Part shown: one piece after another, positions 1-5,304 of the stretch | How the letters are laid out: each line of letters begins with the position of its first letter | Position numbering within the stretch: the stretch's first letter is position 1 | Assembly (NCBI GenBank): GCA_008017255.1 | Contig: SSHD01000160.1 | Span: 1 to 6,680 of the forward strand | From: Acinetobacter sp. | GTDB taxonomy: Bacteria > Pseudomonadota > Gammaproteobacteria > Pseudomonadales > Moraxellaceae | DNA: 6,680 nucleotides | Direction of reading: 5' to 3' | The notes under the pieces: generated by a model | Database searches by the model: none | Told to the model about the DNA's origin: nothing | Seen by the model: only the letters and a program-made list of their open reading frames with translations | Program-made: the position numbers and the translations under genes

Positions 1-337
1 AGTAAGCACTTTTGGGATTACGCCAGTCGATTGAATACGTCCCTTCGGGTGTTTTGCCATCACCTTCAAATTGTTTATGCCCGATTGGGTTAAAGCCTAA
101 ACGAATCGGATAACTTCGAATCACTTCATCTTGATGTTTCAATTGTAGAAATCGTTGGCTTTTAAATACTTCAATTGAAGTCACGGGTTTAGTTTGATTG
201 AGCTGTTGTATCACTTGTGCTGAAAGAGGTTTGTGTGTTGGTGTGAATGTAGGCAGAAACTTTCCATAATGATAAAAAGCCAGTCCACTGAAAAGAGTTG
301 GTATTATAAATCCAACTACAAACCTGAGTTTCATCAT
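1..337 (-). CDS. L,D-transpeptidase (YkuD domain), partial, C-terminus off the left edge
   Basis: Reading leftwards from the ATG at 337, the frame stays open to base 1 (112 codons) and leaves the window. Residues about 5-24 form one hydrophobic segment after a Lys/Arg-containing start, which fits a signal anchor or uncleaved signal peptide with the rest in the periplasm. From about residue 54 the sequence resembles the start of a YkuD domain: a short beta-strand region, then SYPIRLGFNPIGHKQFEGDG and KTPEGTYSIDWRNPKSAY. The G-x-N-P-x-G-x-K and GDGKTPEG motifs are typical of YafK/ErfK-like enzymes that cross-link or edit peptidoglycan. The catalytic His and the SHGC-x-R cysteine motif would lie beyond the window, so activity cannot be judged. 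A second ATG follows at once (334), and no good Shine-Dalgarno precedes either, which fits translational coupling to selO, whose stop is 7 bp upstream. The family call is firm; the exact enzyme class is not. Confidence 0.85.
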   Translation of the reverse strand, partial: MMKLRFVVGFIIPTLFSGLAFYHYGKFLPTFTPTHKPLSAQVIQQLNQTKPVTSIEVFKSQRFLQLKHQDEVIRSYPIRLGFNPIGHKQFEGDGKTPEGTYSIDWRNPKSAY

Positions 338-344
338 TGATTTT

Positions 345-1787
345 CTACGATGAACAACTTACTGAAATTTCAGGCACATCACTTGGTAAAGGTGCAGTAT
401 CTTGTTCAGTTTCTAAGTCGGGTTGTTTTAAATAAGGCTGATTCAGTAGCTTAAACAAACGTTCAACCTCACTAAAATCACCACGTTCGGCTAGTTCAAT
501 CGCTTTTTGTGCCATGTGGTTGCGTAAAATATAATGAGGATTAGCGCTTTGCATAACTCGATCTAATTCGTCTGTATCTTGAGTTTTGCGTATCTCCTGA
601 TATTGATGGAGAAAAGCATCAAACTGACGTAGATCTAAGCAATCATCACGGAGTGTTTTATATTCCTTATTTTGTAGGTGAATAAAACTTTGCGTATAGT
701 CGAGTTGTTCCGTTTGCAAAATCCGCAAGAATGCAAAACTACAATCTAAACTGTCTTTATGAAAATGGGGGAGTCCCGTCTTTTCGCAGAGTCCTTGACC
801 ATAATGATGTAAAAAGATTGGTTCAAATTGTTCTAAGCAAGTCGCTAAATCTTGTTTGAATTGTTCTTTATGCTCAGGCTTAGCTAAAGGAATAAGATTG
901 TTCAACCATGTCCACAAATTCCAATGTCCAATACTTGGTTGGTTTTGATAGGTATAACGACCTTGGTAATCGGAGTGGTTATTAATCCAGTTTGGTCGAA
1001 AGCGTTCCATAAATCCATAAGGACCAAAATCTAAGGTTGAGCCTGTAATATTTAAATTATCGGTATTCATTACACCATGCGCGAAACCGACCAATTGCCA
1101 TTTGGCGATCATGATTGCTGTACGTTCAATGACAGCTTCAGCGAAAGCCAGAACAGGGTTCTCAGCTTCTAGGTATTCTGGATAATGCCATTCGATACAC
1201 TTTTGCGTAAATTCAGTTAAAAGTTCAGGTGCATATTGGTTGATCCACTCAAAATGACCGAAACGGATATGACAGTCTGAGGTGCGTAACAACATTGCAC
1301 CAAGTTCAAGAGTTTCACGTTGTACACCTTGTGTCGATGTGGTGAAACCAACGGCATGGCTAGATGCTACGCCAAGCGCATTCAGTGCATGTCCAGCTAA
1401 GTATTCACGAATCACTGAGCGCAGTACCGCACGACCATCACCCATACGAGAGTAGGGCGTTGAACCTGCACCTTTCAGATGTAGATCAATGGTTTGTCCA
1501 TGTTGATTTAGAATTTGTCCAATCAATAAACCACGCCCATCCCCTAATTGACCGGCCCATTGACCAAATTGATGACCTGCATACACCATTGCTAATGGCG
1601 TGAATTTAGCAAAAGTTTTTTGCCCACTACAAATCTCGACCCAATTGGCTTTGTCTTCATCACTCCATTGCAACTCATTTGCCAAAGCCTCATTGAAATG
1701 ACCTGCCTTTGCGCCACGTAAAGGACTTGGTTGCTGTTGATGATAAAGCTTTGAATTGAGAGATGAATAGCGAGGATTGAAATGCAT
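345..1787 (-). CDS. selO: Protein adenylyltransferase SelO (YdiU family pseudokinase)
   Basis: Complete 480-residue SelO, close to the 478 of E. coli YdiU. The family has a kinase-like fold that binds ATP in flipped orientation and transfers AMP to Ser/Thr/Tyr of target proteins, with links to redox control. Landmarks in order: MVYAGHQFGQWAGQLGDGRG at 67-86, LHLKGAG with Lys105, REYL with Glu128, GFAHGVMNTDN with Asp243/Asn244, and DFG at Asp253. The spacings Lys-to-Glu 23 and Asp-to-Asp 10 match the catalytic set known in Pseudomonas syringae SelO. The protein ends in SCSS; this Cys stands where many eukaryotic SelO proteins carry selenocysteine. The ATG at 1787 has no obvious Shine-Dalgarno; a nearby upstream ATG is out of frame, and the N-terminal motif NPRYSSL fits the family start. 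A candidate extended -10 promoter lies about 30 bp upstream. The transpeptidase gene follows after 7 bp. Confidence 0.97.
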   Translation of the reverse strand: MHFNPRYSSLNSKLYHQQQPSPLRGAKAGHFNEALANELQWSDEDKANWVEICSGQKTFAKFTPLAMVYAGHQFGQWAGQLGDGRGLLIGQILNQHGQTIDLHLKGAGSTPYSRMGDGRAVLRSVIREYLAGHALNALGVASSHAVGFTTSTQGVQRETLELGAMLLRTSDCHIRFGHFEWINQYAPELLTEFTQKCIEWHYPEYLEAENPVLAFAEAVIERTAIMIAKWQLVGFAHGVMNTDNLNITGSTLDFGPYGFMERFRPNWINNHSDYQGRYTYQNQPSIGHWNLWTWLNNLIPLAKPEHKEQFKQDLATCLEQFEPIFLHHYGQGLCEKTGLPHFHKDSLDCSFAFLRILQTEQLDYTQSFIHLQNKEYKTLRDDCLDLRQFDAFLHQYQEIRKTQDTDELDRVMQSANPHYILRNHMAQKAIELAERGDFSEVERLFKLLNQPYLKQPDLETEQDTAPLPSDVPEISVSCSS

Positions 1788-1819
1788 AGGTCAATATCAT
1801 GGCAAGAAGCTGAATGATG

Positions 1820-1850
1820 ACTATAACAAAGATAAGTCTAAAATAGTGAA
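1820..1850 (-). promoter_or_regulatory. Candidate selO promoter (extended -10)
   Basis: On the minus strand the -10 hexamer TATAGT (1825-1820, 5 of 6 to consensus) is preceded by TG one base away (1828-1827), giving an extended -10 element. A weak -35, TTCACT (1850-1845), lies 19 bp upstream, longer than the ideal 17, which an extended -10 tolerates. Transcription would start near 1813 and give a 5' leader of about 25 nt before the selO ATG. The site sits just after the desaturase terminator, where selO needs its own promoter. Found by eye only. Confidence 0.4.
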
Positions 1851-1883
1851 TTGTGATTATGAACTGAGTCTTTAAATAGGCAT

Positions 1884-1911
1884 AAAAAATGGCCTCTAAA
1901 GAGACCATTTT
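1884..1911 (-). terminator. Rho-independent terminator of the desaturase gene
   Basis: Read on the minus strand, AAAATGGTCTC (1911-1901), loop TTTA (1900-1897) and GAGGCCATTTT (1896-1886) form an 11-bp stem with one G-U pair. The run of T from 1889 to 1884 follows directly. It starts 12 bp after the desaturase stop codon, so it ends that transcript and separates it from selO. Confidence 0.9.
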
Positions 1912-1923
1912 ATTGAGTATTTT

Positions 1924-3102
1924 TTATTCTGAAACTGGTGCCTTTTTGATATTACGCACTAATGTTTCTAAACATTCACGATGATGTCCTAAGCGTTGCT
2001 CAAGCAATTGGAAATCAACTTTGAGTTTATGGTCAATTTGATTGATTTTTTCTGCCATCGCTGCTTTTTTGGCTTGTAGCTCTTGTTCTTTTAACTTTGC
2101 CCACTCATTTAATGTCTGGGTAAAGGCTTCATATTCTTGAGTAATACGTTGCTTCATTTGCACAATGTCAGCATTAACATCATGGCCATAAATCGCCAAA
2201 TCACGTTCTGCATATTTAAAACGCATCGCCAACTCAGCTTTTTTGATATTAAAACTCGGAATGCGGCGTAAATTTTTGGTTAAACCCATAGTAGATAAAG
2301 ACCAAATCAACCATTTGGTTGGGTCATATTGCCACCACTTCACCCCGTTACGGTAGTCATATTGAAAAATGTGGTGATAGTTATGATAACCCTCACCCCA
2401 AGTTAAAATGGCTAATACAAAGTTGTCACGGGCAGTGTTTTCATCGGTATAAGGACGTTTGCCCCACATATGACACAACGAATTAATGAAGAAGGTTACA
2501 TGATGGCTCAGAATTAAACGTAATAAGCCACCGAGTAGCATCACCCCCCATACATCACCCACAGCCCAACCAATCAGTGCTGGAATCCCCAAGTTTGTGG
2601 CAAGCACGAGCGGGATGTAGTAGTTGTGTTGGAACATGACCATTTTGTCATTGAGCAAGTCGGGGACATTTTTGTAGTCTGTTGAACCACTTGGATAGTC
2701 ACGCAACATCCAGCCAATGTGTGAATACCAAAAGCCTTTTTTGGCTGAATATGGATCGAGCTCAATATCATCGACATGACGATGATGCACACGATGCCCA
2801 GATGCCCAAAACAAAATACTGTTTTGAATGGCAAAAGTTCCACCAATCATTAACACAATTTTTACTGGCAAAGAGGCTTCATAGGTGCGATGCGCCCATA
2901 AGCGGTGGTAACCTGCGGTAATCCCCAAACTACTCAACGCCAATAAAAAGAAAAAACTTATCCAAGCAGCTGCGCTAAAATCAGCATGATAAGTATATAA
3001 AGGAAGAAGAATCATCGCTGCGATTGGTGTGCCTAATAATACAATAGTGCCGGGCCAGTTAATCGGTGCTTTTTTGAGTGGGGCGGAAGTCATATCCGTC
3101 AT
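1924..3102 (-). CDS. Acyl-CoA delta-9-type fatty acid desaturase
   Basis: A 392-residue membrane di-iron desaturase of the stearoyl-CoA/DesB type, which puts a double bond into a saturated acyl chain using O2 and electrons from a redox partner. The histidine boxes are intact: HRLWAH (66-71), HRVHH (103-107) and HNYHH (240-244). NSLCH (Asn207, His211) supplies the extra ligands seen in stearoyl-CoA desaturases. Hydrophobic segments lie at about 17-36, 45-63, 82-100 and 162-200. Residues about 286-385 form a charged, Lys/Glu/Gln-rich, helical and probably coiled-coil tail that carries no box. AGGAG (3109-3105) is only 2 nt before the ATG at 3102 and 11 nt before a second in-frame ATG at 3093, so the start could be residue 4. 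No ferredoxin reductase or TetR-type regulator gene adjoins it in the window. It is divergent from the META lipoprotein gene and ends in its own terminator. Positional specificity is inferred from family only. Confidence 0.93.
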   Translation of the reverse strand: MTDMTSAPLKKAPINWPGTIVLLGTPIAAMILLPLYTYHADFSAAAWISFFFLLALSSLGITAGYHRLWAHRTYEASLPVKIVLMIGGTFAIQNSILFWASGHRVHHRHVDDIELDPYSAKKGFWYSHIGWMLRDYPSGSTDYKNVPDLLNDKMVMFQHNYYIPLVLATNLGIPALIGWAVGDVWGVMLLGGLLRLILSHHVTFFINSLCHMWGKRPYTDENTARDNFVLAILTWGEGYHNYHHIFQYDYRNGVKWWQYDPTKWLIWSLSTMGLTKNLRRIPSFNIKKAELAMRFKYAERDLAIYGHDVNADIVQMKQRITQEYEAFTQTLNEWAKLKEQELQAKKAAMAEKINQIDHKLKVDFQLLEQRLGHHRECLETLVRNIKKAPVSE

Positions 3103-3114
3103 CGCTCCTGAAAA

Positions 3115-3130
3115 TCTTGTACAAACAAGA
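3115..3130. promoter_or_regulatory. Inverted repeat in the desaturase leader, possible operator
   Basis: TCTTGT (3115-3120), spacer ACAA, ACAAGA (3125-3130) is a perfect 6-bp inverted repeat. It contains the nested 8-bp palindrome TTGTACAA (3117-3124). It lies 12 bp upstream of the desaturase ATG at 3102 and next to its Shine-Dalgarno, so it could bind a repressor or fold in the mRNA leader. It shares TTGTACA with the repeat at 3230-3241. No T-run follows, so it is not a terminator. Confidence 0.3.
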
Positions 3131-3229
3131 TAAAATCCATAATAGATAGATAGCCAACCAATCTGGACGATTCATTGCTAATTTGGTGCCGATAGTAACA
3201 TGGTTAGAGAATTGAAAACTACCATTATT

Positions 3230-3241
3230 GTACAGGTGTAC
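3230..3241. promoter_or_regulatory. Palindrome GTACA-N2-TGTAC between divergent genes, candidate operator
   Basis: GTACA (3230-3234), GG, TGTAC (3237-3241) is a perfect 5-bp inverted repeat with a 2-bp spacer. On the minus strand it falls at the expected start point of a possible desaturase promoter: TTTACA (3272-3267), 15-bp spacer, TATTAT (3251-3246). The ACA-N2-TGT core recalls, from memory, sites of TetR-family regulators of unsaturated fatty acid genes (FabR/DesT type). That link is inference. It lies 61 bp before the META gene start and could affect both genes. Confidence 0.35.
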
Positions 3242-3288
3242 TGAAATAATAGTAACAGAATACAAATGTAAACTGAGTCACACAATAA

Positions 3289-3294
3289 AAGGTG
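3289..3294 (+). promoter_or_regulatory. Shine-Dalgarno of the META lipoprotein gene
   Basis: AAGGTG lies 7 nt before the ATG at 3302. It supports this start over the later in-frame Met7 and Met27 codons, which lack such a site. Confidence 0.65.
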
Positions 3295-3301
3295 CAAAAC
3301 C

Positions 3302-3832
3302 ATGTTTAAACACCGTGTCATGTGGAATGTATTGGGCTGTTTAACGAGCTGTTTTACTCAGGGCTTATTGCTGCTTGCTATGAGTACATTGTTGGCGTGT
3401 CAAAGTTCGCCGCATACCACGGTAAAAAATCATAGCCTGCAACCGAAGCGTGTGCATCAGTTACCGCATTTGCAAGTCGCTAAAAGTACCGATGGCGTAC
3501 AAGATATAAACTGGCAAATCACGTTAATTCAAAACAAACGCGCATTATTTTTTAATCAATACCCAAGTTTTAATCTACACTCAGTCGCAAAAACCGTGTC
3601 TGGGCACACTGGTTGCAATAGCGTTTATGGGCGTTATCACTATAATTTTGCCCAGCGTAGACTAGATTTTGATGTGATGGCAGGCTATGACAGTTGCAAT
3701 CGCGCTTTGGCGCAAGAAGCCGATTTGATGGATGCGCTACAGCGAGTCAAGTACTTTCAGTTTGATGGCGCAGTGTTGTATTTAATCGATGAAAGAGGGC
3801 AGCGTTTAATTCAAGCACAACGCAGCCGATAA
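3302..3832 (+). CDS. META/HslJ-domain lipoprotein
   Basis: A 176-residue envelope protein. The N-terminus has basic residues, then a hydrophobic stretch (about 17-31) ending in the lipobox L-L-A-Cys33, so it should be lipidated and, with Gln at +2 rather than Asp, sent to the outer membrane by the Lol system. A polar linker (34-66) leads to a META domain (DUF306, HslJ-like) at about 70-172: W71 and a short strand, SGHTGCNSVYGRY with Cys105, LDFDVMAGYDSCN with Cys132, a helix, then the closing strand AVLYLIDERGQRLI. The Cys105/Cys132 pair could form a disulfide. The family is linked to heat-shock-inducible HslJ and novobiocin tolerance in E. coli, but its biochemical role is unclear. It is the only plus-strand gene here, divergent from the desaturase and convergent with the phosphodiesterase 34 bp away; no clear terminator lies between those two. 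The start is set by the AAGGTG site. Confidence 0.88.
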   Translation: MFKHRVMWNVLGCLTSCFTQGLLLLAMSTLLACQSSPHTTVKNHSLQPKRVHQLPHLQVAKSTDGVQDINWQITLIQNKRALFFNQYPSFNLHSVAKTVSGHTGCNSVYGRYHYNFAQRRLDFDVMAGYDSCNRALAQEADLMDALQRVKYFQFDGAVLYLIDERGQRLIQAQRSR

Positions 3833-3866
3833 GTTGAACATTACAATCGCAACCTGTTTAAATTAT

Positions 3867-4586
3867 TTAAAGTACCAGCTGCTGCAACATGGTTTGCGGT
3901 ACATCGGTAATTAAGCCTTGTACACCGAGTTGTTGTAGGTGTTTGGCACGCTCTACATCATTCACCGTCCAAATACTAATATTCAGACCCGCTTGTTGGG
4001 TTTGGCGAATAAGCTCATCACTGGCGAGTTGATCGTGCCAACCAATTTGGCAACAGCCGTATTGATCTGCCAGTTCAATGGCATACGCGCCAATAGGTAG
4101 CTCCACCAATAAGCCACGTTTAAAATGGCTTTGCTGTTGCTGCAACGCCGCTAAAATTTTTACATCAAAGCTGGTAATGCATGCAGTGTTTTCAAAACCT
4201 TGCAAATCTTGCTGTAATTGTAGAATTAATCTTTTTGCCGCCGCATCATCTACTACCGCTTTGACTTCTACTTCTAAATGTTCAAAGTCGCTTAAACAGC
4301 GTAACACTTGGCACAGGCTAGGGGTGTATTCGGCTGTAGTCCAATTCGACCATTGTAGTCGGTGGTCAAACTGTTGCGCTTCTGCCAAAGTACAACTTTC
4401 CACGAGTTGTGACTGCCCTGTGGTGCGTACAAAATCATCATCATGGATCACAATCAGTTGCCCATCGTGCAGCTGTCGCACATCAAATTCGACCGCACGG
4501 ACACCTAATTGGCGCAGATATTGAAAACCACCTAAGGTATTTTCAGGCGCTTCGCCGCGCGCACCACGATGACCAATAATTCGCAT
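3867..4586 (-). CDS. ugpQ: Glycerophosphodiester phosphodiesterase (UgpQ-like, cytoplasmic)
   Basis: A 239-residue GDPD-family TIM-barrel enzyme that hydrolyses deacylated phospholipids (glycerophosphodiesters) to glycerol-3-phosphate and an alcohol. Family residues are visible in order: HRG at 6-8 (catalytic His6), ENT at 15-17, EFD with Glu33 and Asp35 as metal ligands, IHDDD with the second catalytic His48, EVEVK with Glu107 and Lys109, a SF pair at 139-140, SIWTVN with Trp206, and the closing GLITDVP with Asp228. There is no signal peptide and the size is close to E. coli UgpQ (247), so the cytosolic type is likelier than periplasmic GlpQ. The symbol reflects this resemblance; no ugp transport genes are in view. 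AAGGTGA (4600-4594) lies about 8 nt before the ATG. The gene starts 29 bp after the adenosyltransferase stop with no terminator between, so they are probably co-transcribed. The coding strand is unusually rich in Gln codons. Confidence 0.92.
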   Translation of the reverse strand: MRIIGHRGARGEAPENTLGGFQYLRQLGVRAVEFDVRQLHDGQLIVIHDDDFVRTTGQSQLVESCTLAEAQQFDHRLQWSNWTTAEYTPSLCQVLRCLSDFEHLEVEVKAVVDDAAAKRLILQLQQDLQGFENTACITSFDVKILAALQQQQSHFKRGLLVELPIGAYAIELADQYGCCQIGWHDQLASDELIRQTQQAGLNISIWTVNDVERAKHLQQLGVQGLITDVPQTMLQQLVL

Positions 4587-4593
4587 AGTAACT

Positions 4594-4600
4594 TCACCTT
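4594..4600 (-). promoter_or_regulatory. Shine-Dalgarno of the phosphodiesterase gene
   Basis: AAGGTGA on the minus strand; its AAGGTG core ends 8 nt before the ATG at 4586. It lies inside the 29-bp gap after the adenosyltransferase, so the phosphodiesterase has independent translation initiation on a shared message. Confidence 0.65.
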
Positions 4601-4615
4601 GCCAGCAATAAAATA

Positions 4616-5209
4616 TTAGCGTGGCTCAATTTCAATAGTGTCATTAATATTTTTTTGCCACAAGACCTCGCCGCCGTCTGTAGCCCGCTGTAAGGTGCGC
4701 GATGCCACAAATAACCAGTCTGATAAACGATTCAGTAATTGCAATGCCGTAGCTTGAATATTTTGGTCGCGTGACTGTAGCGACATCAGGCTACGTTCGG
4801 CACGGCGGCACACGGCACGTGCTTGGTGTGCATAACTACAGACCAAGCTGCCCGACGGTAAAATGAAATCTTTGAGCATTGGCAAAGATTCATTCATGCC
4901 ATCAATATCGTGTTCTAAAAATTCCACGCACACAGCTTGCAATAAGTGATAGTTGGGAATGCACACTTCGCCGCCTAAGTCGAATAGCCAATGTTGAATT
5001 AGGCTGAGTTTTTTATCCCATGCAGTAGTGTGCTCGATTTGGCTAGCTTGAATTTGCGCACGCAATACACCCACACAGGAGTTAAGTTCATCGACATCGC
5101 CAAGTGCGGTAATGCGTAGGTCGTCTTTGGCGACCCTCGAACCATCTCCGAGTCCTGTGCTGCCTGAGTCGCCAGTACGAGTATAAATTTTACTTAAACG
5201 ATGTCCCAT
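4616..5209 (-). CDS. Cob(I)alamin adenosyltransferase, PduO type
   Basis: A 197-residue PduO/MMAB-type ATP:corrinoid adenosyltransferase. It transfers the 5'-deoxyadenosyl group of ATP to Co(I) corrinoid, making adenosylcobalamin in the cytoplasm, usually as a trimer. Landmarks: YTRTGDSGSTGLGDGSRVAK at 9-28 (the N-terminal ATP-binding loop), ALGDVDELNS at 35-44, FILPSGS at 115-121, the ATP/corrinoid-site helix ARAVCRRAER at 130-139, and LNRLSDWLFVASR at 159-171. Length matches single-domain members. I chose the ATG at 5209, 5 codons inside a longer frame that begins with TTG at 5224. That TTG overlaps the ribosome-binding site GAGGA (5222-5218), which is 8 nt before the ATG, and the family normally begins MGHRLSKIYTRTGD. 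The gene lies downstream of a BtuB-like receptor and upstream of a phosphodiesterase. The receptor-enzyme pairing supports uptake followed by activation of B12. Confidence 0.95.
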   Translation of the reverse strand: MGHRLSKIYTRTGDSGSTGLGDGSRVAKDDLRITALGDVDELNSCVGVLRAQIQASQIEHTTAWDKKLSLIQHWLFDLGGEVCIPNYHLLQAVCVEFLEHDIDGMNESLPMLKDFILPSGSLVCSYAHQARAVCRRAERSLMSLQSRDQNIQATALQLLNRLSDWLFVASRTLQRATDGGEVLWQKNINDTIEIEPR

Positions 5210-5211
5210 CG
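5199..5211 (-). promoter_or_regulatory. Hairpin over the adenosyltransferase start codon
   Basis: CGATG-GGA-CATCG on the minus strand is a perfect 5-bp inverted repeat with a 3-nt loop. The ATG at 5209-5207 lies in its 5' arm. In mRNA it could partly hide the start codon. It is short, so a functional role is uncertain. Confidence 0.3.
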
Positions 5212-5217
5212 GGGGAT

Positions 5218-5222
5218 TCCTC
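5218..5222 (-). promoter_or_regulatory. Shine-Dalgarno that fixes the adenosyltransferase start
   Basis: GAGGA on the minus strand lies 8 nt upstream of the ATG at 5209, an ideal spacing. The competing in-frame TTG at 5224 overlaps this site and has none of its own. The site begins only 4 nt after the T-run of the upstream terminator. Confidence 0.75.
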
Positions 5223-5226
5223 AAAT

Positions 5227-5261
5227 AAAAAAGGGATAATGTCGGTCAAGAACATTACCCC
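5227..5261 (-). terminator. Rho-independent terminator between the btuB-like gene and the adenosyltransferase
   Basis: Minus strand: GGGGTAATGT (5261-5252), 9-nt loop, ACATTATCCC (5242-5233), forming a 10-bp stem with one G-U pair and followed directly by six T (5232-5227). It starts 43 bp after the receptor stop codon. It should end receptor transcripts, or let only a fraction through to the next two genes. The DNA between the receptor stop and this hairpin shows no convincing promoter; TTGACC in the loop has no good -10 at 16-18 bp. Confidence 0.88.
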
Positions 5262-5304
5262 GAAACTGGAGTTAAGAAAATGTTTTTATTATTTTAGCGC
5301 AGGA

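Noticed and set aside
1690..1908. Minus-strand 72-codon hydrophobic frame upstream of selO
   Set aside because: Its ATG lies inside the desaturase terminator stem, it has no ribosome-binding site, and its 3' half overlaps selO; the hydrophobicity reflects AT-rich DNA.
3141..3152. Short GATA/TAGA tandem repeat in the desaturase leader
   Set aside because: Only about three units of 4 bp, not in a coding frame and too short to support phase variation.
3059..3265. Minus-strand 68-codon hydrophobic frame across the desaturase start
   Set aside because: It begins with TTG without a ribosome-binding site, and overlaps the well-supported desaturase N-terminus in another frame.
1862..3279. The 9-mer GACTCAGTT (minus strand) at 1870-1862 and again at 3279-3271, each upstream of a minus-strand gene
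   Set aside because: A single 9-bp match between two AT-rich intergenic regions is close to chance, and it is not palindromic.
3857..3871. TTTAAA-TTA-TTTAAA inverted repeat between convergent genes
   Set aside because: It has no G-C pairs and overlaps the phosphodiesterase stop codon; it would be too weak for an intrinsic terminator.
4078..4524. Plus-strand open frame of 148 codons inside the phosphodiesterase gene
   Set aside because: It is antisense to a gene with full GDPD motifs; its Cys/Ser-rich composition is what the complement of Gln/Ala-rich coding DNA gives, and it resembles no family.
5210..5224. TTG start for the adenosyltransferase adding five residues
   Set aside because: The TTG overlaps the GAGGA ribosome-binding site of the ATG at 5209, and family members begin at MGHRL.
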